Counted from the first letter of the stretch, positions 32,430-41,149 are shown. The stretch: 62,193 bases of DNA from Myxococcales bacterium (GCA_016794345.1 JAEUKE010000253.1:1-62193), one strand, 5' to 3'. Made by a program: numbers and translations. The notes: generated by a model not told the origin, from the sequence alone.

Positions 32430-33791
32430 ATGCGTTCGAAGATCTTCGGTCTGGTCCCGTTCGTCATGGCGGCGATCGCTTGTGAGCCTTCCGGCTCTCC
32501 CCCGCGTGACCCGAGCGGCAGCACCGCGACCGGGGCCACCCTGGACGCGCCGAGCAGTGTTTCGTCGACCGGCGGCGATCCGACGGCCAGCGCGGCTTCG
32601 AGCGCGAGCGACGCCGTGCCCGTCGCGCCGCCGGCCGCCGACGCCGTCAAGAAGCTCGCGACGGGCACCAACGCCTTCGGCCTGGATCTCTACCAGCGCT
32701 TGCGCACGACACCGGGCAACGTCGTCATCTCGCCGGCCAGCATCGCGACGGCGCTCTCGATGACGTGGGGCGGAGCCAGGGGCGAGACCGCGGCGCAGAT
32801 GAAGAAGGCGCTCCACCTCGACGGGACGCCCGACGAGATCATGAAGACGGCCGGGCAGCTCGCTCAGTCTCTCGAAGATCCGTCACGTCCGATCACGTTC
32901 CGCATCGCGAACCAGCTGTTCGGGGAGAAGGCGTACGGCTTCGAGCAGCCCTTCCTGGACAAGACCAAGGCGGCTTACGGCGCGCCCCTCGAGCCGATGG
33001 ACTTCAGGAACGCGCCGGAGCCCGCCCGCGTCCAGATCAACGCGTGGGTGGAGCAGCAGACCGAGAAGCGCATCAAGGACCTGATCCCGAAAGACGGCAT
33101 CAAGGCGAGCACGCGCCTCGTCCTCGTGAACGCCATCTACTTCCTCGGCGACTGGGCCGTCCCGTTCGAGAAGGAGAGCACGCGGCCCGCAGCGTTCTCC
33201 CTGACGCCGAAGGACAAAAAAGAGGTCCCGATGATGAACGCGGTCGGGGAGTACAAGGCGACGCAGAAGGACGGCCTCAAGGTGCTCGAGCTGCCTTACA
33301 AGGGCGGCTCGATGTCGATGCTGTTCGTCCTCCCCGACAAGATCGACGGCCTCGACGCGGTCGAGAGGTCGCTCGACGCGAAGAAGCTGGGCGAGCTCGG
33401 CAGGGCGCTCACGTCGACGCGCGCCGCCGTCTCGATCCCCAGGTTCGAGGTGGCCCCGCCGTCCAGCTCGCTCGCCGGACCGCTCCAGGAGCTGGGAATG
33501 AAGGACGCGTTTGCGCTCCCCAAGGCCGACTTCACCGGCATCGCCAACCCACCCAGGGCCGACGAGCGCCTCTTCATCGGCGACGTGTTCCACAAGGCGT
33601 TCGTGAAGGTCGACGAGAAGGGCACGGAAGCCGCGGCGGCGACGGCCGTCGTCATGGAAGAGGGCGCCAAGGCCCCGGCGGAGCCCGCCTTCACCTTCAA
33701 GGCAGACCACCCGTTCCTCTTCGTCATCCGCGACAACGCGAGCGGTCTCGTCCTCTTCCTGGGACGCGTGACGGATCCGTCGAAGAGCTGA
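32430..33791 (+). CDS. Serpin-family protease inhibitor, lipoprotein
   Basis: This 453-residue protein starts at ATG 32430 behind AGGAG (32419-32423). A signal with lipobox (IFGLVPFVMAAIAC) and a Ser/Thr/Ala-rich tether (to about 70) precede a full serpin fold: TGTNAFGLDLYQRL, NVVISPASIATALSMTWGGA, LVLVNAIYFLGDWA, VLELPYKGGSMSMLFVLPD and DVFHKAFVKVDEKGTEAAA. The reactive-loop hinge EKGTEAAAAT matches inhibitory serpins, so it should trap a target protease. Counting from the hinge Glu as P17 places P1 at the Gly of VVMEEG; the loop is about five residues longer than alpha-1-antitrypsin, so P1 is uncertain. The C-terminus PFLFVIRDNASGLVLFLGRV is intact. A surface inhibitor could protect a predator from its own or its prey's proteases. 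Confidence 0.93.
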   Translation: MRSKIFGLVPFVMAAIACEPSGSPPRDPSGSTATGATLDAPSSVSSTGGDPTASAASSASDAVPVAPPAADAVKKLATGTNAFGLDLYQRLRTTPGNVVISPASIATALSMTWGGARGETAAQMKKALHLDGTPDEIMKTAGQLAQSLEDPSRPITFRIANQLFGEKAYGFEQPFLDKTKAAYGAPLEPMDFRNAPEPARVQINAWVEQQTEKRIKDLIPKDGIKASTRLVLVNAIYFLGDWAVPFEKESTRPAAFSLTPKDKKEVPMMNAVGEYKATQKDGLKVLELPYKGGSMSMLFVLPDKIDGLDAVERSLDAKKLGELGRALTSTRAAVSIPRFEVAPPSSSLAGPLQELGMKDAFALPKADFTGIANPPRADERLFIGDVFHKAFVKVDEKGTEAAAATAVVMEEGAKAPAEPAFTFKADHPFLFVIRDNASGLVLFLGRVTDPSKS

Positions 33792-33826
33792 GCGCGCCGC
33801 GCGGACGCGGGCGAACCCGAGGGTCG

Positions 33827-33979
33827 CGGCACCTGCTCCAGAAGACGGGGCATGAGGATCCCGAGCAAGACCCGGACGCGAAGCGCGCGCTCGCCAGCAC
33901 CGTGAAGCTGGCCGACGTCGATCGCGCGAGCGTCGACGCGATCTACTTCGCTGGGCGAAAGAAACACCGCGTGCGGTGA
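33827..33979 (+). pseudogene. Fragment of a DJ-1/PfpI-like glutamine amidotransferase
   Basis: The translation of this short open segment includes DPEQDPDAKRALASTVKLAD and then VDRASVDAIYFAG. This matches the internal region of DJ-1/PfpI family proteins just before the Gly-Gly-His-Gly nucleophile turn. After FAG the frame runs into RKKHRVR and a stop, and no N-terminal or catalytic part is found nearby. I read it as a decayed gene fragment; the match is short and by eye. Confidence 0.42.
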
Positions 33980-34032
33980 CGTGGCACGCGCCGCCTTCAG
34001 GAAAGCGATGGCCCTTTCTGCGCGGGCGCCGC

Positions 34033-34839
34033 TCAGTCGAACTCGACGACACACTGAGGGAGGAGCGCGCGCAGCCGGTCGCGGTCCTCGGGAGGCCATG
34101 GGCATTCGCCGACGCCGACACGCAGCCAGCGAAGCTCGCTGCACGCGGCGAGCTGCTCCATCTGGCTCGATGGGTCCGGCCTCCAAAGGATGTTCCGCCC
34201 GAGGTCGAGGCCGCGGAGTCGCGCGCAGTTTTCGATGCCAGCCGGGAGCTCGGTGATTCGGTTGTCTGCGAGGCTCAAGTGCCGGAGGCGCGTCATACAG
34301 GCGAAGTCGACGCAGCGCTCGAAGTCGTGGGTGTGCAGGCGGAGGTGCGCGAGGTGCAGCACCTCCACGCCGCTGCACCGGGCGAGGCCACCGTCGTCCA
34401 CCTGCGAGAAGAAGGCATCGACGTCCTCGCTGAGATCGACGACGAAGACCCGCGCAGGGTCGGCGCTGCGAAGGTCCATGTGGGGATACCCGGAGGGGGC
34501 CTCGAGGGTCGAACGCTCAAAGGAGTGCTCGTGAACGTGCCAGCCCGACCGCGCCGCTTCTCGCATCGCCAGGTGGTCCTCGCGGAGCTTCTCCAAGAGG
34601 CTCTCGAGCTCGGGCGACGACCGGGGCGGCATCGTGAGCTCGACGGGGAAGACGTTCCGTCGATACCCGATCCCGAGCTCGCTGAGCCGGTCGAGCCGCC
34701 CGACCATGCCCCACACGTCCGCGCCGCGCTCCACGAGTCGGTCGGCGGCTGCGCGGTCGTCCTCGCAGCGGTCGTCGGGCGCGACGGCCGAGAGCGTGCC
34801 AACGAGCTCCTGCGCGGTCATGGAGAACGGGGCGGGCAT
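34033..34839 (-). CDS. Leucine-rich repeat protein
   Basis: This 268-residue cytoplasmic protein has helical N-terminal 140 residues (TAQELVGTLSAVAPDD, WGMVGRLDRLSELGIGYRRN). About three leucine-rich repeats follow (GVEVLHLAHLRL; MTRLRHLSLADNRITELPAG; CARLRGLDLGRNIL), and then a C-terminal cap ending LLPQCVVEFD. ATGs at 34857, 34839 and 34821 are all possible; I chose 34839 (MPAPFSMTAQEL). The layout resembles the myxobacterial STM4015/TIGR02996-type LRR proteins, which are expanded but uncharacterised. It is alone on its strand here. Confidence 0.76.
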   Translation of the reverse strand: MPAPFSMTAQELVGTLSAVAPDDRCEDDRAAADRLVERGADVWGMVGRLDRLSELGIGYRRNVFPVELTMPPRSSPELESLLEKLREDHLAMREAARSGWHVHEHSFERSTLEAPSGYPHMDLRSADPARVFVVDLSEDVDAFFSQVDDGGLARCSGVEVLHLAHLRLHTHDFERCVDFACMTRLRHLSLADNRITELPAGIENCARLRGLDLGRNILWRPDPSSQMEQLAACSELRWLRVGVGECPWPPEDRDRLRALLPQCVVEFD

Positions 34840-35015
34840 TGCGTGACGATAAGCCAACCCAAAGGTGGCTTCATCGCCTTCCTCCGAGGGCGCTCAGCCC
34901 CCCCACCTCCCACGACGTTGGGCCCGATGCACCTCGTCGACGTCGTGCCGTACCTGCTGGATGACGTGCTGAAGGCGCAGGGTGCGAGCGCGCGGAGCGC
35001 GCCTGGACGGGCCGC

Positions 35016-35611
35016 TCAGGGGTGCGCGAGCGCGCGGAGCGCAGGCATCGCGAGCGCGAGCGCGGCTTCGAGGTCCGACTGGGTCTCGGCGCGCTCCGGC
35101 CGCAAGAGCGACGCTTGGCGGTCCGTGATGACCACCGCCCATCCACGCGCGGCGAGGCCGGCGAGCGCGGATGCGGCGGGCGCGAGCTTGCGGCGCACCG
35201 CGTCCTCCGGGGCTCCGCGCACGCGGAATGCTCGATCGAACGCGGCATCGCCGATCGTGATGTCTTGCCCGACGAGCTCGCTCAGCCAGTTGAAGACGCC
35301 GGAGGCGTCGACGTAGAGCTCGAGACCGAGCGGCTGCGCGAAGGTGGCGACGAAGGTCGTGTAGCTCGGCGGATGGCTGCCTCCACGTGCATGGCGCGCA
35401 GCCGAGGGATGCGGTGCTCGAGCAGGCACCGATGCCCTCGCCAGGTACCCGCGAGCAGGTGCGCCCGCGTGACGGGACCGCTGGTCGGGGTGAGCCGCTC
35501 GCGCAGCCGCGCCGGAAAGCTCACGTGCGGATCGTTCGCGAAGATCGCCGGCGTCTCGAGTGCCGAGAGGCCGAGCTCCTCCGCGCAGCGCGCCCACTCT
35601 TCGTCGATCAT
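35016..35611 (-). pseudogene. Frameshifted orphan gene downstream of prfA
   Basis: Two reading frames join into one sensible protein. The first part starts at ATG 35611 (MIDEEWARCAEELGLSALET, then PAIFANDPHVSFPARL) and makes sense to about 35390 (RHRIPRLRAMHVE region). From there the sequence continues in the frame shifted by one base (SHPPSYTTFVATFAQPLGLE, VDASGVFNWLSELVGQD, ITIGDAAFDRAFRVRG, GWAVVITDRQASLLRPE) to TGA at 35016-35018. A single-base error or deletion near 35380-35392 would explain it. The IGDxxFDxAFxVRG segment recalls a motif in DUF3137-like proteins. The upstream gene ends 8 bases before the start, so it belongs to the prfA transcription unit. Whether it is a real mutation or a sequencing error cannot be told here. 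Confidence 0.66.
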
Positions 35612-35619
35612 GATCTGCG

Positions 35620-36006
35620 TCAGCTCGACAGCCGCGCCAGCACGCGCTCGATGCGGCCCAGCGGCTCCGCCGCGTTCTCCCCGCGCGCGCGGGCGAACAG
35701 ATACGAGACGAGATCGTGCTCGAGATCCGTCAGCCGCGCCTCGCGGCGGTAACCCAGGGCGGGAGCCTCGATACGGACCACGTAGCCGGCCGGACCGCGC
35801 TCGGCAGGAGCCGCGCCGTGCATGAGCATCTGGCGGACGAGGCTCCGCACCACGCGGGCGCGCCGGTGCGCTCGGCGCATCTCGGGGTCGGCGTAGAGCT
35901 CCGGGTGTTGGTTGCGCGAGTAGGTGGAGGGAACGAGCACCAGCGCACACAACACGGCCTCCGCGTCGAGCGGCGCAGGGAGCCGGGCCGGCAGCGCGGA
36001 CGTCAC
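35620..36006 (-). CDS. Orphan protein translationally coupled to prfA
   Basis: This 128-residue protein starts with GTG at 36006, overlapping the prfA stop (GTGA). The frame is open further up but inside prfA. It reads TSALPARLPAPLDAEAVLCA, then LVPSTYSRNQHPELYADPE and a basic helix RRAHRRARVVRSLVRQMLMH. A C-terminal part follows (GYVVRIEAPALGYRREARLT, DLEHDLVSYLFARARGENAA). No family is recognised. The tight overlap suggests that it is translated with release factor 1, and the Arg-rich helix would suit RNA or ribosome binding, but that is inference. Confidence 0.66.
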   Translation of the reverse strand: MTSALPARLPAPLDAEAVLCALVLVPSTYSRNQHPELYADPEMRRAHRRARVVRSLVRQMLMHGAAPAERGPAGYVVRIEAPALGYRREARLTDLEHDLVSYLFARARGENAAEPLGRIERVLARLSS

Positions 36007-37067
36007 TCTCGCCCCTTGAGGAGCTCGGCCTGACGATGGGCGCGGAGGGCGGAGACCAGCTCGTCCAGATCGCCATCCATGATGCCGTCGAGCTTGTGGA
36101 GCGTGAGACCGATGCGGTGGTCGGTCACGCGGTTCTGCGGATAGTTGTACGTACGGACCTTCTGCGCGCGCTCGGCCGTGCCGACCATGCCGCGTCGCTC
36201 GGCGCTCTGCGCTTCCTCCGCCTTGCGCTGCTCCATCTCGAGGAGGCGCGAGCGCAGCACCTTGAGCGCGCGCGCCTTGTTCTTCAGCTGCGAGCGCTCG
36301 TCCTGGCACTTGACGATGATGCCGGTCGGGATGTGGCGGATCTGGACCGCGCTGTTCGTCGTGTTGACGCCCTGCCCGCCCGGACCGCCGCTGGCGGCGA
36401 TGGATATCTCCAGGTCCTTCTCGTCGAGCGTGACGTCGACCTCGTCCGCCTCGGGCAGGATGGCGACCGTCGCCGTGGACGTGTGGATGCGCCCCTGGGC
36501 TTCGGTCGCGGGGACTCGCTGCACGCGGTGAACGCCGCCCTCGAAGCGGAGCTGGGCGTAGGCGTCCTGGCCGGTCACGAGCGCGATGACCTCTTTGTAG
36601 CCGCCGGCTGACGCCTCGCTCAGGTTGAGCACCTCGACCGTCCAGCGCTTGCGCTCGGCGAAGCGGGTCATCATGCGGAAGAGATCAGCAGCAAACAGCG
36701 CAGCCTCCTCTCCGCCCTCCCCGCTCCGGATCTCCACGACGACGTTGCGCGAGTCGTTCGGATCTTTCGGGAGGAGGAGGATCTCGAGCTCCTGCTCGAG
36801 GCGCGTGCGCTCCCCCTCGAGCTCCGGCAGCTCCGCCTCGGCGAGCTCGGCCAGATCGGGGTCGGTGAGCGCGGCCTTGTCCTCGTCGATGCGGCGCTCG
36901 ACGTCGAGGAGCTTGCCCCAAGCGGCGACGACGGGGTCGAGCTCCGTCCGCTCCTTGTTGAGCTTCGTGAGCTCGCGCGGGTCGGAGAGAACCTGCGGGC
37001 TGCAGAGCAGGTGCTCGACTTCCTGGTATCTTCGCTCGACGGCCTCGAGCTTGGCGCGCGGGAGCAT
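36003..37067 (-). CDS. prfA: Peptide chain release factor 1
   Basis: This 354-residue factor reads UAA and UAG stop codons. Stop-codon recognition uses the PAT tripeptide (VHRVQRVPATEAQGRIHTS, near residue 195), the RF1 form of PxT. The peptidyl-hydrolysis GGQ motif is SGGPGGQGVNTTNSAV near 240. The N-terminus is a helical domain (LEAVERRYQEVEHLLCSPQ). The start ATG at 37067 (MLPRAKLEAVERRY) gives the usual length; the frame is open above it. It lies 2 bases after the DUF1385 gene stop, and its own stop overlaps the next gene. Confidence 0.97.
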   Translation of the reverse strand: MLPRAKLEAVERRYQEVEHLLCSPQVLSDPRELTKLNKERTELDPVVAAWGKLLDVERRIDEDKAALTDPDLAELAEAELPELEGERTRLEQELEILLLPKDPNDSRNVVVEIRSGEGGEEAALFAADLFRMMTRFAERKRWTVEVLNLSEASAGGYKEVIALVTGQDAYAQLRFEGGVHRVQRVPATEAQGRIHTSTATVAILPEADEVDVTLDEKDLEISIAASGGPGGQGVNTTNSAVQIRHIPTGIIVKCQDERSQLKNKARALKVLRSRLLEMEQRKAEEAQSAERRGMVGTAERAQKVRTYNYPQNRVTDHRIGLTLHKLDGIMDGDLDELVSALRAHRQAELLKGRE

Positions 37068-37069
37068 GT

Positions 37070-38215
37070 TCAGATCGGCGCGCGGTACGGGCCGTCCGCC
37101 ACGAGCACGTCGTAAGAGGGGAAGGCCTTGTCGGGGTGATCGGCGGGCAACGTGACCTTGGCGTTGGCCAGCGCCGAGCGGAGCGACGCGAGCGCGACCT
37201 CGAGCTGATCGTCGTCGGGCGGAGCCGTGGTGATCTTCTGCACCAGGAACCCCGGCCAGAGCAGGAACTGCAGCGGGCCGGTCGAGCAGTAGCGCGCGAA
37301 GAAGCGCTGCAGCTCGTACGTGATGCCCGCGACCACCGGCAAAAACGGCAGCTTGATGAAGAGGAACGCGAAGAACTCGAGCGCGCGCGACCCGAGCGGC
37401 GGCAGAAACGAGCCGACGATCGCGAACACGACGACGCTGACGAAGGCCACCATGATGATGAAGGTGGTCCCGCAGCGAGCGTGGAGGGCGGTCGTCGGAC
37501 GCGCGTTCTCGACGACGAGCTCCTTCCCCATCTCGTAGGTCGAAATCGATTTGTGCTCGGCGCCGTGATACTGAAAGACGCGCCGCACGTCGGGGATGAG
37601 CCGCAAGAGGCTCAGGTACGAGACGATGATGACGAGCTTCGAGGCGCCCGTGATCACCTGGTAGAGGGGCGCCGTCGGTCGCAGCCCGAGGCCGAAGATG
37701 CGGTCGATGCCCTCCGCTGCGGCCTGCGGCAGGAAGACGAAGAGGCCGATGGCGAAGACGATCGGGAGGAGCATGGCGATGCCGCCGCCCTTCTTCTTGT
37801 CTTCGCCACCGAGCTGTCCCGGCTGCTCGTCTCCCGACATCGTCGCGAGCTGGGCGGTCCACAGCGCGAGGGTGGAGAGCGCGCCGCTCCCCTTCTTCGC
37901 GCTCTTCGTGGTTTTCCCCTCTTTTTCGGCCTCTTCTGCTTCCCAGTCTTCCTCGAAGATCTCGGCGGACCAACGCAGGGCTTGGTGGCCGAGCTTGAGA
38001 GACGAGAACAGCGTGTACATGCCGCGCACGAACGGCAGCTTCACCAGCGCGCTGCTCGGGGTATGCACCGTGCGCTCGCGCACGATCAGGCTCTTGTCGC
38101 GCCGGCGAACGACGATCGAGAGCGAGCCCGGGGCGCGCATCATCACCCCTTCCATGACCGCCTGCCCGCCGACGTTCGTCGGGTTCGGGGTCTCGCTCGC
38201 TTCGCCTCCTGACAT
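37070..38215 (-). CDS. DUF1385 membrane protein linked to rpmE and prfA
   Basis: This 381-residue protein has the DUF1385 hallmarks: NVGGQAVMEGVMMRAPGS near residue 15, YHGAEHKSISTYE near 215, NARPTTALHARCGTTF near 235 and RYCSTGPLQFLLWPGFLVQK near 315. Several hydrophobic helices are present (AMLLPIVFAIGLFVFLPQAA; FIIMVAFVSVVVFAIVGSFL). The AEH and HARCG residues suggest a metal site, a speculation about this uncharacterised family. The order rpmE, DUF1385, prfA is common in many bacteria, pointing to a translation-linked but unknown role. A Lys/Glu-rich insertion (residues 85-110) is probably a flexible cytoplasmic loop. Confidence 0.93.
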   Translation of the reverse strand: MSGGEASETPNPTNVGGQAVMEGVMMRAPGSLSIVVRRRDKSLIVRERTVHTPSSALVKLPFVRGMYTLFSSLKLGHQALRWSAEIFEEDWEAEEAEKEGKTTKSAKKGSGALSTLALWTAQLATMSGDEQPGQLGGEDKKKGGGIAMLLPIVFAIGLFVFLPQAAAEGIDRIFGLGLRPTAPLYQVITGASKLVIIVSYLSLLRLIPDVRRVFQYHGAEHKSISTYEMGKELVVENARPTTALHARCGTTFIIMVAFVSVVVFAIVGSFLPPLGSRALEFFAFLFIKLPFLPVVAGITYELQRFFARYCSTGPLQFLLWPGFLVQKITTAPPDDDQLEVALASLRSALANAKVTLPADHPDKAFPSYDVLVADGPYRAPI

Positions 38216-38282
38216 TCGCTCGCTCCTCAGCCGTTAGTATTGAACCGGCGCGCGCAGGACAGCAACTCCCCAAAACGCGACA

Positions 38283-38305
38283 CCCCCCTCACGAAGTGAG
38301 GGGGG
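38283..38305. repeat. G/C-tract hairpin between rpmE and the DUF1385 gene
   Basis: CCCCCCTCAC (38283-38292), loop GAA and GTGAGGGGGG (38296-38305) form a perfect 10-bp stem. It lies in the 143-base gap after rpmE on the minus strand. It may attenuate read-through from rpmE and belongs to the dispersed C/G-tract repeat class. Confidence 0.65.
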
Positions 38306-38358
38306 CCGGGGGTTGACGAGCCGCGCCGCGCTCTCGGAGGCGAGAGCAGCGAACGAGG

Positions 38359-38565
38359 TCACTTCTGCGCGGCCGCGTACTTCTTCCGGAACTTGTCGAC
38401 ACGACCGGCCGTGTCCATCAACTTCTGCTTGCCGGTGTAGAACGGGTGGCAGACCGAGCAAACGTCGGTCGTGAAGCTGCCGCGGGTCGAGTACGTCTCG
38501 ACCACCGATCCGCATGCGCAGGTGACCGTGGCTTTGAAGTAGTCGGGGTGGATGGCGGCTTTCAT
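38359..38565 (-). CDS. rpmE: 50S ribosomal protein L31, zinc-binding form
   Basis: This 68-residue protein starts MKAAIHPDYFKATVTCACGS and carries SVVETYSTRGSFTTDVCSVC, HPFYTGKQKLMDTAGRVDKF. Cys at 16, 18, 37 and 40 give the zinc-binding (C+) form. The frame is open to 38643, but the ATG at 38565 matches the conserved L31 N-terminus and has GAGG-type purines upstream. It heads the rpmE-DUF1385-prfA group and diverges from a lipoprotein gene with 86 bases between starts. Confidence 0.97.
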   Translation of the reverse strand: MKAAIHPDYFKATVTCACGSVVETYSTRGSFTTDVCSVCHPFYTGKQKLMDTAGRVDKFRKKYAAAQK

Positions 38566-38651
38566 GGCGTTCGAACTCCTCGGAAGAGGGGGGCTTATAA
38601 TGAGCTTCCGGCGTCTCTGCAAGCCGGTCGAAAAACGTGCCATAGAAAGCC

Positions 38652-40724
38652 ATGGCCCGCACGCGATTTGCCAGCTTGCTCCTCCCGTTCTTCGGTTCGG
38701 CGCTCCTCCTGGGCTGCCCGGAAGAATCGATCGACCCGCTGGAGGGCGGCGGGGGCCAGGGCGGGGCGGGAACCGGGGGGATGGGCACGGGTGGGATGGG
38801 CACCGGCGGAGACGGCGGCTCGGCGCCGACCGACAAGTGGCCCCTCCTCGGTTGCGACCCGCTGGTCCCCGAGAAGTGCGGCTTCCCGTTCCCCTCGAAC
38901 GTCCACACGGTTGCGGATCCCGCCTCGGAGACCGGGCGACGCGTGAGCTTCCAGCCGGATTTCTTCACCCCTTCCCAACAGGGGTACACCCCCCTCACCG
39001 ACCCCTGGGCCAAGAGCGACGGCTTCTCGCCGGGCTCGGCCATCCTGGCTTACCTGCCGGGCGCAGTGGACACGGGCTTGCCCGGGGTCGACCAGATCGA
39101 GGAGACCATCCTCGCCAGCTCGCCCACCGTCCTGCTCGACATGGCCACCGGCGAGCTCGTCCCCCACTGGACGGAGGTCGATCACTCGACGCCGAACGCG
39201 GACCAGCGCGCCATCCTCATCCACCCGGCCGTCCCGCTCGAGGACGGCGCGCGTTACGCAGTCGCCATCCGCGGGATCGAAGACAGTGACGGAGCGGTCA
39301 TTGCTCCTTCGCCGGCCTTCGTCGCCCTGCGGGACGGCGGCACGTCCGACCACGCCTCCGTCGAGGCGCGCCGCGGGCTCTACCAGGAGATCTTCACCGC
39401 CCTCGACGCGGCCGGCGTCGCGAAGGACGACCTGCAGCTCGCCTGGGACTTCACGACGGCCAGCCGCGAGAACAACACGGGCTGGCTCCTCCACATGCGC
39501 GACGAGGCCTTCGAGCTCGTGGGGGAGGACGGCCCCGCCTACACCATCACGAACGTGCAGACGGACTTCGATCCGAACATCGCGTTCAAGATCGAGGGCA
39601 CCATGGAGGTGCCCCTCTACCTGGACCAGGCCGAGCCCGGCGCCACGCTGCAGTTCGGCGCGGACGGCATGCCGGAGCCGAACGCGACCACGCCGACCTA
39701 CGAGGTCGAGTGGGAGCTCTTGATCCCGCAGAGCGCGCTCACCACGCCGGCGAAGATCGTCCAGTACGGCCACGGCCTGCTCGGAGCGCGCACGCAGATC
39801 GAGAGCGGGCACTTCCGCACGTTCATGAACACGTACAACTACGCGCTGTTCAGCGTGAACCTCGTCGGCCTCGCCGAGGACGACGAGGGCTGGATCGCCG
39901 CCCGGATCGCGGCCGGCCAGACGGACGAGCTCGCGAAGATGATGGACAGGCTCCACCAGGGCTTCCTCAACAACCTGATGGGCATGCGGCTCATGATCAC
40001 GGGGATGGACCAGGACCCGACCTACGGCGCCTACCTCGACGGCAGCCAGCGGTTTTACTGGGGGATCAGCCAGGGCGGCATCATGGGTGGCGTCCTCATG
40101 AGCGTCTCGACGGACGTCGAGCGCGGCGTGCTCGAGGTGATGGGACAGCCGTACAACACGCTCCTCAACCGGAGCGTGGACTTCGAGCCGTTCTTCCAGG
40201 TCATGGGAATTTCGTTCCCAGACGGACGCGACCAGCAGATCTTTCTCGGCCTGACGCAGATGCTCTGGGACCGCGTGGAGCCCAACGGCTACACGAAATA
40301 CGCGGTGACCAACAAGCTGCCGGGCAGCCCGGACGACAGGCGGATCCTGATGCGCGTGGCGCTCGGCGATCACCAGGTCACAACCTTCGGTGGTCACGTG
40401 ATGGCCCGCGCCATGAACGCGAAGCACGTCACGACCGGCCTCCGCGACGTCTGGGGCCTCGAGGCGGTCACCGGCCCGGTGAACGAGCCGGGCGCGACCT
40501 ACTTCGAGTTCGACTTCGGCCTGCCCGCCGAGCCTCTCTGCAACGTGCCGATGAGCCTCTGCGCCGACCCACACGGCGAGCTCCGGAAGCTCGACGAGGC
40601 GCGCGCCCAGGTGAACGAGTTCTTCGTTAATGGTGGGGCATCGAACACCTGCCCCGGCGGGGTGTGCACCCACCCGGAGCTGTCCGGATGCACCGGGATG
40701 GAAGATCCGAACCTCTGCGACTGA
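38652..40724 (+). CDS. Large lipoprotein with alpha/beta-hydrolase features
   Basis: This 690-residue protein has a lipoprotein signal (FASLLLPFFGSALLLGC), then a Gly-rich tether of about 35 residues (GGQGGAGTGGMGTGG). The body begins PLVPEKCGFPFPSNVHTV. A nucleophile elbow GISQGGIMGG (GxSxG) lies near residue 470, preceded by an oxyanion-type YGHGLLGARTQIESG near 375. An acidic and His region (RVALGDHQVTTFGGHVMARA, near 570) could supply the other catalytic residues. This supports a secreted esterase or lipase tethered outside the cytoplasm. Cysteines near the end (SNTCPGGVCTHPELSGC) may pair. The close relatives I recall are uncharacterised myxobacterial proteins. Confidence 0.78.
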   Translation: MARTRFASLLLPFFGSALLLGCPEESIDPLEGGGGQGGAGTGGMGTGGMGTGGDGGSAPTDKWPLLGCDPLVPEKCGFPFPSNVHTVADPASETGRRVSFQPDFFTPSQQGYTPLTDPWAKSDGFSPGSAILAYLPGAVDTGLPGVDQIEETILASSPTVLLDMATGELVPHWTEVDHSTPNADQRAILIHPAVPLEDGARYAVAIRGIEDSDGAVIAPSPAFVALRDGGTSDHASVEARRGLYQEIFTALDAAGVAKDDLQLAWDFTTASRENNTGWLLHMRDEAFELVGEDGPAYTITNVQTDFDPNIAFKIEGTMEVPLYLDQAEPGATLQFGADGMPEPNATTPTYEVEWELLIPQSALTTPAKIVQYGHGLLGARTQIESGHFRTFMNTYNYALFSVNLVGLAEDDEGWIAARIAAGQTDELAKMMDRLHQGFLNNLMGMRLMITGMDQDPTYGAYLDGSQRFYWGISQGGIMGGVLMSVSTDVERGVLEVMGQPYNTLLNRSVDFEPFFQVMGISFPDGRDQQIFLGLTQMLWDRVEPNGYTKYAVTNKLPGSPDDRRILMRVALGDHQVTTFGGHVMARAMNAKHVTTGLRDVWGLEAVTGPVNEPGATYFEFDFGLPAEPLCNVPMSLCADPHGELRKLDEARAQVNEFFVNGGASNTCPGGVCTHPELSGCTGMEDPNLCD

Positions 40725-40751
40725 CCTGGTGGTAGCCTTGGCGCACCCACC

Positions 40752-40970
40752 ATGATGACGCCCTTTCTCATCGCAGGCCTCAGCGTTCTGATCGGGTTCG
40801 GGTTCGTGATCTTCGCGTTCGTCAACCCGCCGTGGTGGCTGCAGCCGATCTTCGACATCAACATCCTGTTCTTCCTCGGATACAGGACGCAGAAGCTCGT
40901 CATCGGGGCGTTCCTCATCGTCGTCCCCCCGACGGTCTTGCTCGGCTTCTCCGACTACCTGTCGATGTGA
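40752..40970 (+). CDS. Small membrane protein, two helices
   Basis: This 72-residue protein is almost entirely hydrophobic: LIAGLSVLIGFGFVIFAFV, then WWLQPIFDINILFFL, and LVIGAFLIVVPPTVLLGF. It follows the hydrolase lipoprotein by 27 bases on the same strand. No family is recognised. The codon use and length of the hydrophobic stretch support a real gene. Confidence 0.62.
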   Translation: MMTPFLIAGLSVLIGFGFVIFAFVNPPWWLQPIFDINILFFLGYRTQKLVIGAFLIVVPPTVLLGFSDYLSM

Positions 40971-40971
40971 G

Positions 40972-41073
40972 CCTCCGGCTCGTGAGCGGCCGCGCTGCCT
41001 CCGGCTCGTGAGCCACCTCCGGCTCGTGAGCGGCCGCGCTGCCTCCGGCTCGTGAGCCGCCTCCGGCTCGTTC
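40972..41073. repeat. Tandem 44-bp repeat, two and a half copies
   Basis: CCTCCGGCTCGTGAG recurs at 40972, 40998, 41016 and 41042, with a partial copy at 41060. Spacers alternate CGGCCGCGCTG and CCA/CCG, so the true unit is 44 bp (40972-41015 and 41016-41059). It starts one base after the small membrane gene. It is not coding on either strand and carries no obvious palindrome. Confidence 0.85.
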
Positions 41074-41149
41074 GAGAGCAAGCGTCTCGGGTGACGCTCC
41101 CGCGGAGCTGGGCCACGCCACGGCCGCGTCGGGCTTGCCGGCGACCAGA

